From Ailanthus altissimus (taxonomy: Eukaryota > Streptophyta > Magnoliopsida > Sapindales > Simaroubaceae), in the NCBI GenBank assembly GCA_946807835.1, contig OX327683.1, forward strand, positions 11,847,001 to 11,911,000: a DNA stretch of 64,000 nucleotides, given 5' to 3'. Position numbers and translations under genes: made by a program. Shown in pieces: positions 21,215 through 34,430 of the stretch. How positions within the stretch are numbered: the stretch's first letter is position 1; every line of letters begins with the position of its first letter. The notes under the pieces were generated by a model that saw only the letters and a program-made list of their open reading frames with translations, was not told the origin of the DNA and did not search any database.

Positions 21215-21972
21215 TATATAAAACCTAATTAGTGATCAAGTAACTAGAAAGAAGTAAGTATAGAATAATTGAACAATTCCATTATTAAGTTCATAAAAAT
21301 AAAAAAAGAAATTCAATCACCTATCAAGTTCAAAGTTGTAACCCTAAAATTGAAACTTAACGCATGGTGAAATAAAGAGTTATAGAGCATATCAAGAACA
21401 ACATCATAAAAATCATAGAAAACTAGAAAGATAAAGAGTTAAAGAGATAAAACTAATTTTATTGTATTCTTTAATTTTCTAATCTTCATGATTCTCTAAA
21501 ACTTTATCTTTCCCTCTCTTTTTTATCTATTTGTTATTGTTGAAATAGGCTTTTTGGTTTCTATTTGTAAGTTTTATGTCTTTAAATTAGGATAAAACAT
21601 TAAATATAAAGTCATATTTGGATTTCTTTTTTTTTTTTGCACGACACTATTTATAGGGTACTATTTATGAGTTACTACTTATACAGCGTCGCAGCACTGG
21701 ATTTTAGGCATTGAGACACTGAAGACACTGAATTGAGCAACCTAGCATTGATTTTTGGGTGTTACGACATTGGCACTATAGTAAAAATACTGTAGCAAAA
21801 TCATTATAGCAATTTATAGTGGCAATTTTGATATTTTTGTCTTGTTTTCTTTAGATTTTCATCCTTATTTGCTCTATTGACTTCAAACCTATAAAATAAC
21901 GATAAAATACATTAACAAATATATATATTAAGTTTGGAAGATGCAAATGTTAGACTTAATTAGCCTTTATCA
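21215..21972 (-). repeat. 3' LTR of a third Athila-type family, truncated
   Basis: In minus orientation it begins TGATAAAGGCTAATTAAG at 21972 and follows a PPT-like region. A GC-rich cluster lies at about 21688-21782 (GCGTCGCAGCACTGG, GCATTGAGACACTG), with a TATA box CCCTATAAATAG (minus strand, 21658-21647) just downstream. The LTR end is lost at the 21214 junction with LTR-B. Confidence 0.7.
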
Positions 21973-22837
21973 AATACTTATAAACTTAAGAGTTTGCTTG
22001 TCCTCGAGCAAAGAGAATTAAAATTTTTTAAAAAATAATACGCAAAGGATGGGTTGGTTAATGTTTAATAATCTCTGAAATATAGTATATTTTTTACAAC
22101 ATATGAAAATTTCTAGATACCACAAAAGTTAAAATGTCAATCTATTTACTAGTCTTATCTTATTTATGATTTACTAGGTGCATGTATCTAAGTTATTCTA
22201 ATTTAGTTATTTGCACTTAGATAAGTTTATATATATAAGAATACAAACGATTGTCTCTATTTATTTTTTATTCACATTTTATAGGATTTCTTTTCATACC
22301 ACTCTCCATTAATGTAGATGCACACATAATTAAGGATCAAGTATGACTTTATTTAACTTGTAATATATGTTTAGGGTGAAGATAGGATAAAATGGATAAA
22401 TTTCGGTTTAATTCACACTATAGACATACATTCTTTTTCTTCGATCATAAATCCTTTCATCAATTTTTTAAAGTTCCCCCCAAAATTAACTCACACTTTC
22501 TTTGTTTACTTTGTTGCTTAATCTTTCTCTTTCTTTTCCTATTGTTTTAAGGAAAAAGTATAGAAAACTTTTGTCTTTTTTTTTCTTTTTTTTTTAGTGC
22601 ACATTTCAAGCCATTATACCCTCAAACTTAAGTTTTTATAATTATTATTGAACAATCAAAACCTACAACTACTCTTTATTCGAGTCTTTCTTCTCATAAG
22701 TTCAATAATTTTCACATAACCCTTAAATAAGACCATGATACTTATAATGTGAAAGGTGTCATAAAGGAAATTTTATTTTAAGGGCTAAGGTATAGATGTG
22801 GTTAATGACTAGATATAAAAATAATGTACATAAGTAA
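21973..22837 (-). other. 3' noncoding tail of the element ending at 21972
   Basis: On the minus strand it has CTCTTTGCTCGAGGACAAGC and CTTAAGTTTATAAG before the LTR, as in E2 (TTTGCTTGAGGGCAAGCGAA near 16721), and an internal G-rich PPT-like tract near 22477-22487. No coding potential seen. E3 begins at 22838. Confidence 0.65.
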
Positions 22838-23748
22838 TGATAAGTGCATTTCATACATTATTTAGTATCTCTTTTAATTCGGTATTTGGTTGTTTTGAGT
22901 ATTAAAATATGGTCATTCATACATACATTGTTGTCTTTTAGGTTCCAACTAAACGGAGGAAAAAGAAAATCAAAATGTGATGAAAAAGGGCAAAGAAGTA
23001 ATTTTATAAAGTGTCCATGCTACAGCCCTAGAAGTATAAGCTGTAACCCTAAGACAAGTAAAGAAATCAAGAGAAAATATTACGTTTACGACCCTAACTC
23101 TTCTAGGCTGTAGCCCTACTTTAGGTAGAAATGTAGAGCTCTGGCCCTAATTTGAAAAAAGAATGGTGCCGTAGTGCTAATTCCATGGGCTGCTTTGTTG
23201 CCACCTACATAACACTTTTAGGATTTGTGCCCTAATTTTCAAAGGGAATTTTTGGGGGACCTATTTAAAGGAGATAAAAGGTCTCTTTTCGGGAAAGTGA
23301 GAACATAAAATTTTGAGAGAAAACTGAGAGTTTTTAGTGAGAGAAACAAATTTAGAGCTTGGAATCTTGAAGTCCCTTAAAGATTGAAGGCCCTAAAAGT
23401 ATCTCCAACTAGTTGATCACTCCCATTTTATCTCATTTACTATAGTTTCAAAGGTATTTTTGTAATTTGTGTTGTGTTGAATAAGGTTACTTTTATGAAC
23501 TCTTAGACAATTGTATTTGTTCATTCAACTATAAATAGCTAGATTTCATGTTCTAGGGTATAATGTAACTCTACTTAATACTATGTTTTGATGTGCTATG
23601 TTGATTAATGACTATCTTGTGTTTATCATTTATGCATAGCCTTGAGTTTAATGCCTCTAATTAAATTGGAAAATTAATTATATAATTTAGACTTATGGGT
23701 TATGTGCTTGGAAAAGTTTAACCCTTCTGTCGGAATTAAAAAGCATAG

Positions 23749-26700
23749 TGTAATATCCAATCCCTATTAGTAGTATTGACGCCTAAATTTTAGTATAGAG
23801 TAACGAAGGCACTGTAGGGTTACTCGATTTTAACCCTATTAGACATATTTTTGTTATGGTGCACATGAGAGATATTGACCCAATTTGGTAATTTCACACG
23901 CGATTGGAGCGTCAAACGACCCTATAATATTTTTAGAATTTTTCTCTATTGGCTTGGAATAGAAAATTCTAATTTACTACATGAATTTCCATTTAAAGGT
24001 TATGTATGGAACAAGCCTTTGTTGAGAAATACAATCCTTATATTAAGGAATGGACCAATTAGAAGCAATCTCATGGATTGCCAAGTTGGGAATTCTAGTT
24101 AGTTCCTTTGACTATTCTAACTAGATAGTTACAAAGGAACCAATTAAATCCTTCCATTTGAACTAATGGCAAATTAGAAGTTTTGAGTAAGCTGAAGGGC
24201 ACAATTGTCAATTAAGGGAGCATTATATATATTTTGGAAGTGTGTAGAGTTTTCAAGAGATCAAAAGCCAACACTTAGAGCAAAAAGAGAGCAAATTCGT
24301 GCAAAGTTTGAATGTGTTGCTACAGTGAAATTTCAGTTTTTTTCGTTTCATGATTTTTCATGTGTAATCAAGTTAAAATAAGGTTACATATGAATCCCTA
24401 AACTCAATTGAAGCCTCCATTAGTGAAAAATCAAGAAAAAGAGGTAAGAAAAGCATTGTTTTATGAGTTTGATAAGTGAGCTTTCAAGAATGCTTCAATT
24501 GATGTTCTTGTGTGTATTATTGGTTTAAATTGAGTTGAATTCCAGTGTGGAGCTTGAAGGAGTCATCAATTTGAAGAAATTGGCAAGGTAAGAATTAGGA
24601 TTTTGAGTGATTTGAATGTAGAGACTTCAATTGGTTGTAATTAGGCAATTAGAATGAAATTGGCTTGATTGTAATTGGAACAAGAAATTGAGAAAAGAAA
24701 TGTGTTAGAACATAGGGTAAAATTCTGCCACTTTAGGGAAGTTAGGGATTGAGTGGTGTTTTGGTTGAGTTGTTGTGTGTAAATGGTGTCTTATGTATGT
24801 TGAATGTATATGGTTGATGGAAAAACCAAAAATAAAGAAAATGGGACATAATTATCCATTTTGGAAAGGTGAAGGGCAATTATGTCCAACCAAGTTATAA
24901 GGCGTTTAATAATTTTCAGGGTGCTAGGTGATGAGTTAGATTAGATTAAATGACTCTGTAAATGAAAAATTGGGAAGTAGTATGCATCCGGGCTTTGTTT
25001 GCCGATTACGGCGTTTAGTAGTTAAATGAGATTCTAGCATTTGATTTGGTTCTAAATGTCTTTTATGGTGCGTAGGTAAAGAAAATCGAGAGTAGTAACG
25101 GGAGCAAAAATCTAGAGCGAAATTGAGCTCGGAGCGGTTGATGCGATATTTCTATATCATAAATTAAGTGCAAGTATACACTATCGTATGCAAGTAATAA
25201 AGAGACTAAATAAGTCGGATGTCGAACCCATAGGGATAATTTCTTCTTTTTAACCAATTACTAAAATTATATCTTCCTAATAATTATTCAGATAAATAAA
25301 AACCTAAGAATGAATGTAAAAAATATAAAATTAAAAACACAATGCAAAGAGAATAAGAAGATAGTAATGTAGAGAAAACTTAGGATTAATATTATCCCTC
25401 AATATACCTTTTAATGATTAACCCTCTAATATTTAACTCACTTAGTCTTTATTATTGATCAAGATACTAATGTATTCACAAGCCTCTTCCAAGGTCATGC
25501 AAGTATACCCTAATTTACCAAATACCTATATTCCTGTGGTATTTGTAATAAATTAAGATTCATTAAGATTAGGTCTTATTGATCATACATGCCAATTAGG
25601 TATATTCCTATCCTAAATTGAAACTTGCATATGCAACATTGAATGTTACTCTACAATCATGCATCAAATTACCTAGGTCTAAATATTATGATTCCTCTTC
25701 CGAGTTTATCAATAATATTACCAACTCATTCACCATGTATTGGCCAGATATATTGAAGCATTAAACACAAGTAATTTAAATAATAAATGACTAAGTTTAT
25801 TAAATACTAAAAAGATATGGCAATTTAAGCGAACATATTGAGTTCAAATATTAACCCTAGAAAACAAGTTAGCTCATGGCTACAAGAGAACAACAGTAAA
25901 AATAATTATAAATCATGATACAATTATTAGCAAACCGATATAGACGTCGAATTGCTCTTAATTGCGCTGCCTAGGAACTCTTGATGTCGAAGAACGTCTT
26001 GTATCTCTCTCTAAAGTTGCTTCAATTAAGCTCCTATTACTCTCCAAGACTTGTGCTCTATATTCTTTGTGCTCTTGGGTCGTCTTGGATTGATCCTTGA
26101 AGGTTGGGAACGAGTGGCTTTATATAGGGATTGATATGAGCTTTAAAATTTGAATTCTCGTCGGACTAGGACTCGCACTACCGCTGGCGCGCTATGCATC
26201 TGTCGCTGGGGCGACGCGTGAACAAGCTATTACCGCTGGAGCGGTGGGATCTTGGCGCTGGGGCGCTACATGAAAACGGCTTCACCGCTGGCGCGGTCTG
26301 TTGATAGCGCTGGGGCGCTAGACGCGACTTAAGCAGGTCGTTTTTCTTATTTCGATCACTATTTCAGCGCTGGGGCGAAAATACTTGTGGCGCGGGGGCT
26401 CTGGACTCATAATTTAAAAACTTTGCATTTTAGTCCCTGTTTTCGTTCTTTAAATTTCATTCAAATCCCTATAAATAACAATAATGCACATAAATAGCCA
26501 TCTATTCTCATAAAACCATAAAATATCAATAATAAAAACATGAGAAAATATATGACAAATTTGCCCTTATCAGCGGTTATGAGTGAAAATCTACTTTTTT
26601 TGTTATTTTTCGTTTATTATGTTTCCGTATAATGAAAATATATGTTTTATGAGTTTTCAATTCATAAACATGATTTATGATCTTGATATATATCTATAGA

Positions 26701-27966
26701 TATGCATTTACATGTTCGGTTTAAGAAACAGTTTTTAAATTTCTGCATTCGTTTTAAAGGCCATTGGTACCCTCAGATTATAGTGGTGGTGATTGTATTT
26801 GACCCGGCCGGTATATCCCGTGCACATGGGCAGGTCTTGGGGGTGTGTCACTAACTCCGGGAAGTCGGGATGTCGAGTCATGTGAGTCGCTCTATGTGTA
26901 TAGGGTATTGTCTCGCTATATGTATGCGATGTAGGATTTCGCTGCATAGCCAGTGCGATGTCTTGAGATGTCACTGTAGGTGCTGCTAGTTGAGGTGCTC
27001 CGTGCCCTACTCACATGTACGGTGCTAGTTGAGTCGCTACGTGAGTATAGAGTTTTAGGGTTACCATTGGTACAGTTTAGAAAGAAAATGGCCGAGCGAG
27101 GACGTTATTAGTTTTTGATTTATCGATAGCATTTATGCGTTTATATGCACACGGCGGTTATTATGTTATACAGATTTTGGATATTGCTTTCCAAAGATGT
27201 AGATAAAACCTGCTCGGTAAGATTTCATCGGCATATGGTATTAGAAACCGTTTTACAGCTTTACACCAGCTTTAGAAGCATGATTTATGCATGTACTTTA
27301 GAATTTGCTATCTATGCATAATGTTATTTTATTTGAAATCTTAATTGCACTCACTGAGCTCCTTTAACTCACTCGTTTTGTGTTTTATGTTTTCTAAACC
27401 CTTCCCAGGTGCAGGTCTCGGTACGTAAGCTGCTGATTCTCCTATTGCTGAGTAGTGGGCCAAATATGAAGATCATTTTTGTATATATAAATGTGCTAAA
27501 TAGCACCCTTTGCTTTCTGCATAGTAATTGTAGGCATGTATATTTGTGTGTATACTTTGAATCAACTAGAAGAGATTTCGATATTATGATAATCGTTTTT
27601 ACCTTTTTATGAGTATACTCATTTTGTGATTTAAATGAAACTATTGAGTTGTGTTGGGATTGATTTGGAAAGGATTGGAGGTCCGAATTGGTAGTATTGA
27701 GAAGTGTTTGAAATAGAAGTGAAACTTCTTTGCAGGTTTTATAAGGATTTTCAGAAAAACAGGGGAAACTCTGTCCATTTCTTTTAAAATTAAGATGTCA
27801 TTTTCATGTATATTACAAGACTTTCTTAGTAGTAGCAAGAACTAAAAAGGGGTTTGCCTCGTAGAAATTTCTCAACTTACCAAGTTATATTCTAAGGAAC
27901 TTCCGTCAAGGTGCCCGACAGGGCCGCTAGGACCAACAGTAGAGGGTCTCGGGGCGGGTCCTGTCC
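23749..27966 (+). mobile_element. Tekay-like solo LTR
   Basis: It aligns end to end with the LTR at 3046-5814, net length about 2.78 kb without the nested LTR-B. Target duplication CATAG (23744-23748 and 27967-27971). The last base differs (GTCC for ATCA). No internal sequence, so it is a recombination remnant. Confidence 0.93.
25139..26572 (-). mobile_element. LTR-B solo LTR in Tekay LTR
   Basis: 1434 bp, plus-strand ends TGATGCGATATTTC and CCCTTATCA, perfect target duplication GCGGT (25134-25138, 26573-26577). The other Tekay LTR has the empty site GGAGCGGTTGTGAGTG near 4425. GC-rich units lie at about 26170-26400, TATA (CTATATAAAG on the minus strand) near 26120-26130. Confidence 0.96.
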
Positions 27967-28465
27967 CATAGCCTTGATTTTATTGAGTTAGGAGACTAAT
28001 AGAATTAGAGTAATCACTTAGGGGTAACTTAATGCATATATAGATAACAAGTTAGATAGGGATATCAACTTGGTTGTGTATACATAAGATCTCATTTGAC
28101 ACTTAAAAGAAGTAATGAGATTAGTTCTAAACCCTTGATTAATGAATTCATAAGATTAGTTGTTATCACTAACTCTAAAGAGCATATGAATGATAGAGTG
28201 AAATTAAGACCCCAGAACGTTTTACCATAGAATTCTCATCTTATTGATTTACTAGATTATTTATTTTAAGCATATTTAATTTCATAATTCAACCCAGTTT
28301 TTAAATTAGCTTGGTTAAAGTTAGGTTTTTAACACTACAATACTTAGCATTAATTTAGAACATTAATCCTCATAAGAATGATACTAATTCATCAGTTTAT
28401 TACTTGATCACAACTCGTGCACTTGCAGTTATAATTTTCGTGTGTATAATTAAGCAAACAAGTTT

Positions 28466-28484
28466 TTAAAGCTGTTGCTAGGCA
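28466..28484 (+). other. Degenerate tRNA-Asp primer site of E3
   Basis: TTAAAGCTGTTGCTAGGCA lines up with TTGGCGCCGTTGCCGGGGA, about six bases after the LTR end. Several mismatches; position is the main support. Confidence 0.5.
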
Positions 28485-28572
28485 TTGTGAAATTTGAATT
28501 TTTGCTAATATTGTAGATAAAAAACTTATATTAATTTAGGAATTTTATTTTTCTTTTGTTCTTGTTTAGCTA

Positions 28573-30329
28573 TGGTTGTTCTAGTGTTTAGAAGGTTTAT
28601 GAAAAGAGCTCGTAGCTTGGAGCTTTTACCCTTTGATCCAAAAGTTGAGTGCACTTTGCGCAGGCTTAGAAGAGAAATGGGAGATCATGTTTAAGCTATG
28701 GTTGTCAACGGCAACAACAACCAATAACTACGGGCATTAAGGGATTATTTTAGGCCCGTGATTAATGAAAACTATTAAGGGATATGATAACAAGGGGTTC
28801 AAGCCAAAAATTTTGAATTGAAGATGGCCCTTATCAATATGGTTCAACAAAATCAATCTGAGAGATTGCCAAGTGAGAATCCAAATATTCATCTTGTTAT
28901 ATTTTTTTAGGTTTGTGATACTATAAAGATGAAATGAGTTACAAATGATGCTATTCATCTACACTTATTCCTATTCTCTCTTAGGGACAAGGCAAGGGGA
29001 TAGCTCCAATCTTCGCAACCGAGAAGTATTATAACATGGGAAGAACTTGCACAAAAATTTCCCACTAAGTTCTTTTTACCATCTAAGACTTCATAACTTC
29101 AAGGGGAGATAGCTCAATTTAGGCAATTATATTTCAAGCCTTTCTATAAAGCTTGGGAGTGGTTCAAGGACCTTATTCGGAGGTGCCCTAAATATGAATA
29201 CTAAGCCAAATACAAATCTTCTGTAATGTATTGAATGGCCAAACACAAACTATTATAGATTCGGTGGAAGGTGGTACGTTTTTGTCAAAACATGCAGTAG
29301 AAAGGCTTGAAATATAATTGGAGGAAATGGTATGAAACAACTACTAATAGTCCAATATGAGGTTCATTACGAGGGGGGCTGCCAAAGTATATGAAGCTGA
29401 CCTTAGTGTTGTACTTTTAGCTTAAGTTAAACCTTGGCAAATGAAATTTCTACACTCAATGCTATAGAGGCTTCAATAAGTAAAGACCAATGATAATTGC
29501 AAATATGTTTTACACCGGTGAAGAAAGTGATTCGAAACAAGTCTAATATGTCAACAACTAAAACTTCAACTACCAAAGTAACAACTTGCCTACACATTAT
29601 CATTCTGAGATCTGGAATCATGAAAATTTCTCCCATAGCAATCCAAGAAATGCTTTGCAACCTCTATTAGGATTTTATCAATAAGTGGCCGAGAAGAAAC
29701 CTTCTTTGGAGTACCTTTTGGAAACTTTTATTGTTGAAAGAATAGAGAGGTTCAACAAGGATAAAGCCTGCCTTAATAATATTGAGACACATTACACCCA
29801 TATAAATGCAACATTGAAGTCATTAAAGGTAAAAATTGGCCAACTTGCCAAAGCAATCAAAGATCAATCTTCTAGCAAGTTGCTAAGTGACAGAAAGCCC
29901 AACCCGTGCGAGCATTGTAAAGCCATCACTCTTAGAAGTGGTAAAGAAGTAAAAGCCCTGAAACCAAAAGGGAGTGAAGGTAAAGAGAAAGAAGTTGAGC
30001 CAGAACCATCCAAAGTGAATCACAAACCTAACTCTATTTTCTTTTCAGACAACCCTTCTATCATTACCCCACCATTGCCATATCCCCAACGCTTCTACAA
30101 AAAGAGTTAGATGCCCAATTTTTTAAATTCCTTGAAATATTTAAGAAGATTTATATAAATATCCCTTTTGCGAAAGCTTTGGAGCAAATGCCAAATTATG
30201 AAAAGTTCATGAAAAAAAGAATGTCAAAGAATAGGACTTTAGAGGACTATGAGACCGTGAAACTAACGAAAGAATGTAGTACAATCCTTCAACAAAAGTT
30301 GCCTTAAACGTTAAAGAATTTGGGTAGTT
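28573..30329 (+). pseudogene. gag: E3 gag and protease approach, decayed
   Basis: It starts MVVLVFRRFMKRARSLELL and keeps FDPKVECTLRRLRREMG, the Athila Gag start. Core traces follow: LFPFSLRDKA near 28965-28994, ITWEELAQKF near 29028-29057, KFFLPSKT, and FYKAWEWFKDLIRRCPKY near 29145-29200. Many stops and shifts intervene. An open run of 141 codons (29685-30110) covers the Gag C-terminal part with a lysine/glutamate-rich tail around AITLRSGKEVKAL, the counterpart of VTLRSGKEM in E2. Beyond it LEQMPNYEKFMKKRMSKN and LTKECSTILQQKLP (about 30178-30306) lead to the protease, which is cut off at 30330. Confidence 0.8.
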
Positions 30330-31596
30330 TCACCGTATTAAGTATATGAATTTAAGCGTAAGTATATGCTATTATAATTAGTAATAAAAGGATTAAATCG
30401 TCGGATATTGAACCTACAGGGATATTAGCTACTTCTTTATCAAGTACTAAAATTATGTCTTTCTAGTAATTATTCAGAGAAATCAACTTTTAAGATTATT
30501 GAAATATATAAAAGAAATATCACAATGTCAAAACTTTAGAAAAATAACAATATAGAGAAAACCTAGAGCTCATATTAACTCTCAATATATTTTCTAACGA
30601 TTAATCTCCTAATATTTAAACTCCTTAGTTCTTGTTATTAATCAAGATATGAATGTATTTACAAGTCTTTCTCAAGGTCGAGCAAGTATATCATAATTTA
30701 TCAAATATGTATATCTCGATGGTACTTATAATAAATTAAGATTCATTAAGCGTAAGTCTTATAGATCATACATCCCAATTAGGTATCTCTTTATCTTATA
30801 TTTGTACTTGTAAATATTATTCTATAATTATGCATCAAATTATTTAGGTCTAAATACAATGATACCTCTCTCGAGTTTATCAAAGTATTACTAAAACAAT
30901 TATAATATTGGCTAGATATAATGAAGCATTAAGAATAAATAATTTGAATAACAAGAAACTAGGTTTATTAAATATTAAAAAGATTTTGTAATTAAACACA
31001 CATATTGAGTTCAAAAATTAACACTAGAAAGAAAATTAGTTCGTAATTATAAGAGAATTAAGACTAAAATATAAATAAAACATAATACAAACAATAGCAA
31101 ACTGATATTGATGCTGAATTATAGTTGATTGATTTGTCAAAATTATGCCAGAAATCTCTTGCTCCTTGAAACGCCTTTGAATTTATCTCTATATGCTTCA
31201 ATTGTACTTAGATTGCTCTCTAAAACTTGTGTTGTGTATCTCTTGAATGTTCTATAAAGGCTTAAATGAGTGGCGTTTATATAGAGTTTGATTTGGAGCT
31301 AGTAGTGGTATTTCTTTTCGGTTCAGGGACAGGCTAATCACTGAGGCAAATTTTCTTCATCGTTATAGAGGTATGTCTTCGAACCACTGTTGCTGCAACC
31401 GATAAATTTATCGGTCCCTAGTTTTGTTGCTTTTCTCAAAACTTGCATTTTTACTCCAATTTCTTTAGATTTTATCTATTTTTAGTCCTAATTCTATAAA
31501 TAAACAATAATGCACATAAAGAGCTATTTATTTTTATAAAATATCAAAATATTAAATAACATGATGATAAGATATATGACAAATATACCCTTATCA
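30330..31596 (-). repeat. E4 3' LTR, diverged LTR-B
   Basis: Alignable to the other LTR-B copies along its length (for example GTAATAAAAGGATTAAAT, CCTACAGGGATATTAG, ATATGACAAATATACCC, TTATCA) but clearly older. The right edge is exact at 31596; the left edge is placed at about 30330 by alignment, plus or minus a few bases. It has lost most of the GC-rich cluster. Confidence 0.8.
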
Positions 31597-33000
31597 AATT
31601 CCCTTAAATTTAAACACTTACTTGTCCTCAAGTAATAAAGAATACTTAAAGAGAAAAATCAAAGGGTTTACTTGACTCAACAATGAATAATAAAGATTCA
31701 AAAAGAAAACATAACATAACATGCTAGGTTAGTTAAATGATCAAAATAGTTGTCTTAAAGGCTGTTAAAATAGCACAAATCCTTTTCAATGAGTCCCTTT
31801 TTCTTCCTCACAAATAATCATCAAATGTGTGTATGCAAGTAACTAGTAATTAGTTAAAACCATACCTTAATTTACTCTATACTTAAGTTTGCACAGAAAA
31901 GATGATGTCTCGATATTTTATTTTATAATAACATTTTCATATGCTTATTTTTTATACCACTTTCCATTAATTTAAGACTTTTCTTAGTTTGTAACGAAAG
32001 GCTAAGGTTAAGATTGGATACAAGGATAAATATATGAGGGTCAAGTCACACTATGAACACTTAAACTTTATCTAAAAACCTCTTGATCTTCCTTGTCATT
32101 GAATAATCTCCTCCCCCAAAATTATTGTGTTTTTCATTCTTCTTTTCAACCATTATTTTCCAAAGAAGTTTTTTTTTTTCTTAAGTTGAGGGAATAAATT
32201 AAATTTTTTTAATACCCCCAATTATAGATTTCTTCAGTACTCGTTCTTAATAATATACCCACAACCTTTTTTCTTTCAAGAATATTTCTAAGTAAACTTA
32301 AGGTTTATGGTGTTATAGGTAAATTTTGGATAAATAAGCTTTTAAGTCTTAGGTTTATAATGTGGTGAACTAAAAAAAAGATTGTTATTAGGCTCAAAAG
32401 GGGTAACTAAGAATAATTATATTATAGGTAGGCTAAAAAAGCTTAATCAGCCCAAAGATGACCAAATATCATTTTCTTATTCATGTATTGTTTAGGTTAT
32501 ACTTCGAGGGTATATCTGTCTTCAAGATTTGAGTGTACTCCCTAAAGCATAAGTATCTCCAAGTAAAAGTTTAACTATACATCTTTATAAAGTGCTCAAA
32601 AGAATTGTGATTATAGATAAGGTTGAATTTGTTCCTAAATTTAGATAACAGAATTATCTCAAGTATGTATCATTTCCTAGAGATTTATGAAAATAAATTC
32701 AGCCATATATTCAATTTCATATCATTGACTAATGGTCATCTTAACAACCTAATAAAAATAGACAGATAACAAATAAAGGATAAAAATAAGAAAAATAATA
32801 GAGTAGACACACGATTTAAAAAGCATAGTTTCATTACTACTCTTTTTGCTTTTTTCTTTCTTTTTATATAGACTCTAAATAGAAATATAAGAACATAAAT
32901 AATAATCAAAACAAATAATCAAAGATAGAATAAAATAATAGCAAAATAAAAGTGAAGTACACTTCACCAAGAGAGCTTAAAATATAATATGGTCTTTATG
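31597..33000 (-). other. E4 PPT and 3' noncoding region
   Basis: On the minus strand, CTTGAGGACAAGTAAG and a purine-rich TTTAAATTTAAGGGAA abut the LTR at 31596. A second G-rich tract (AATTTTGGGGGAGGAG, minus strand) lies near 32106-32121. No gene seen. Confidence 0.7.
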
Positions 33001-33116
33001 TAAAAAAAATAGAGATACTTCCCTTAGATGCCATGGTGCCCAGTCATCCAAGTCACATGGATCAAAGAGAAGGTCTTAAAAATCCATGTCTGGGGATGGC
33101 GATGGTGAAGGAATGA

Positions 33117-34002
33117 CTAGCGACTGAAGACCTCGATCTGAGCTAGCCATACATAGACTAGTAAAGGTCGGGTAGCAGCGAGGGTGACAAGTTGTGGTGC
33201 CCCAGCTAGCGGTGGATTAAAAATAATCACCTCCTTATAATCAATGTACAGATGGTCACAGCTAGAGCATGTATCTCCTCCTTCAGCTCCCAAGTGACAT
33301 CGGTTTATGAACACAAAGCTGTAATTAAGAAAGGGAAAAATAAACACCGAGCAAGCTTAATGCAGACCTTGATCTCTACATATATTACCTTCCTAATATC
33401 TATAGGATGGTGTGTCATCATGGTAAAGAGGTAGATGGATTGTAGCTTGGTAATGTTGTAGATGTAAGAGATTGACATAAGTCATGAAGAGGAAGTTATA
33501 CCAAGCCTTCACCTCTAGATGCATATAAAAGAAAAGGAATGTCATTAGGACATCATTAATGATATTCTATTATGTACCAGGTGTACACAGGATGTTGATG
33601 ATATCCTCATAGTTGGGATGATTTCTGAGCTTATTCGTATTGTCTTCTGACTATACTAGTAATCCATAGTACGCGTTGATCATTGTTGAATCAAATGCTA
33701 CTCTCTTTCCACCAATAAATACTTAATCATAATTATCTAGCTCATTTATATTGGTATATAACTCACACATAATAGGAATAATACTAGGTTATAGCTGCTT
33801 GAAAATTGCTTCCAATGCTCTGTTGGATCATTACCCTAATATTTGGGATGTTAAGGTTCTCTAAGTCGAAATCCCATTCTCCTATAAAATCTTTCTTCAG
33901 CACTATGCCAGTGTATCGAGCTTGTATCTTGGTTGACATAAAGCGTGTTGAGTCATATAAGGAACTGTTGCTAGCTATGGTTTTCTGTTTCTTAGGTGCC
34001 AT
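33117..34002 (-). pseudogene. E4 third ORF remnant
   Basis: It begins MAPKKQKTIASNSSLYDSTRF at 34002 and runs open to 33784. MAPKK, the F-S-x-x-A/Q-x-x-R-Y spacing and the following blocks mirror the intact E2 protein at 14374, so both starts support each other. Left of 33784 only fragments remain; a 76-codon minus-strand run at 33347-33117 may be part of it but I cannot match it securely. The protein's function is unknown. Confidence 0.65.
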
Positions 34003-34104
34003 TTGTTACTTTGAAAGATTGAGAAAAATAAGTTTAAAACTGAAATTTGAAGTGAGGGAAACTAACCTAAATCTTCCCTTTTTAATTTTGAAATCCCATT
34101 TATA

Positions 34105-34133
34105 CTGTAGCAATATGTTCTGTATTGCTACAG
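34105..34133. repeat. Hairpin upstream of E4 third ORF
   Basis: CTGTAGCAATA, a seven-base loop, and the exact complement TATTGCTACAG. It overlaps a TATA-like GTATAAAT (minus strand) about 100 bases upstream of the ATG at 34002. Confidence 0.6.
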
Positions 34134-34232
34134 CACTAATGTATCACTGAGGAACACTTTTATATAAATACTTTGATTCCTAGAATTTAACTATTGCTAG
34201 AGTGATATTTGAGCTATCCCTGAGGCTATTTC

Positions 34233-34430
34233 ACTTTTAACAGTTGGATTCCAAATAAAATTCTCACTGCAGCCTTAAATAGCTTTCCTTGGAGCAACAC
34301 TTTATTGCTGATGCGAGAATTATTTTTCGCTGAAGCTCTAAAGGCATGCATTTGGTCTAGGTACTAGAATTCTTGCTAGAGCGATACCAGTCTTATTGCT
34401 GGGGCGATAATTGTTTTTGAATTTTCGTTA
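34233..34430 (-). repeat. GC-rich unit cluster upstream of E4 third ORF
   Basis: Degenerate units such as TTGCTGATGCGAGAA, TTCGCTGAAGCTCT, GCTAGAGCGATACC and TTGCTGGGGCGATAA, between the pol end and the third ORF, exactly where E2 has its cluster. Confidence 0.55.

Larger units (their letters stand above)
22838..28460 (+). repeat. E3 5' LTR, split by Tekay solo LTR
   Basis: Starts TGATAAGTGCATTTC and ends AATTAAGCAAACA. Removing 23749-27971 joins ...AAAAAGCATAG to CCTTGATTTTATTGAG, matching the uninterrupted related sequence at 52613-52645. GC/TACAGCCCTA units occupy about 23018-23210 and a TATA-like CTATTTAAAG lies at 23261-23270. Confidence 0.85.
22838..30329 (+). mobile_element. Athila-type element E3, 5' part
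   Basis: A 5' LTR (net about 1.4 kb after removing the Tekay solo LTR), a degenerate tRNA-Asp-type primer site and a heavily mutated gag reaching the protease approach. It is cut at about 30330 by E4. E3 is older looking than E2: gag shows many stops and shifts. Confidence 0.82.

Noticed and set aside
32800..33780. Host gene between E4 LTR and its pol
   Set aside because: Position and the MAPKK start at 34002 identify it as E4 third-ORF region; no other gene signal.
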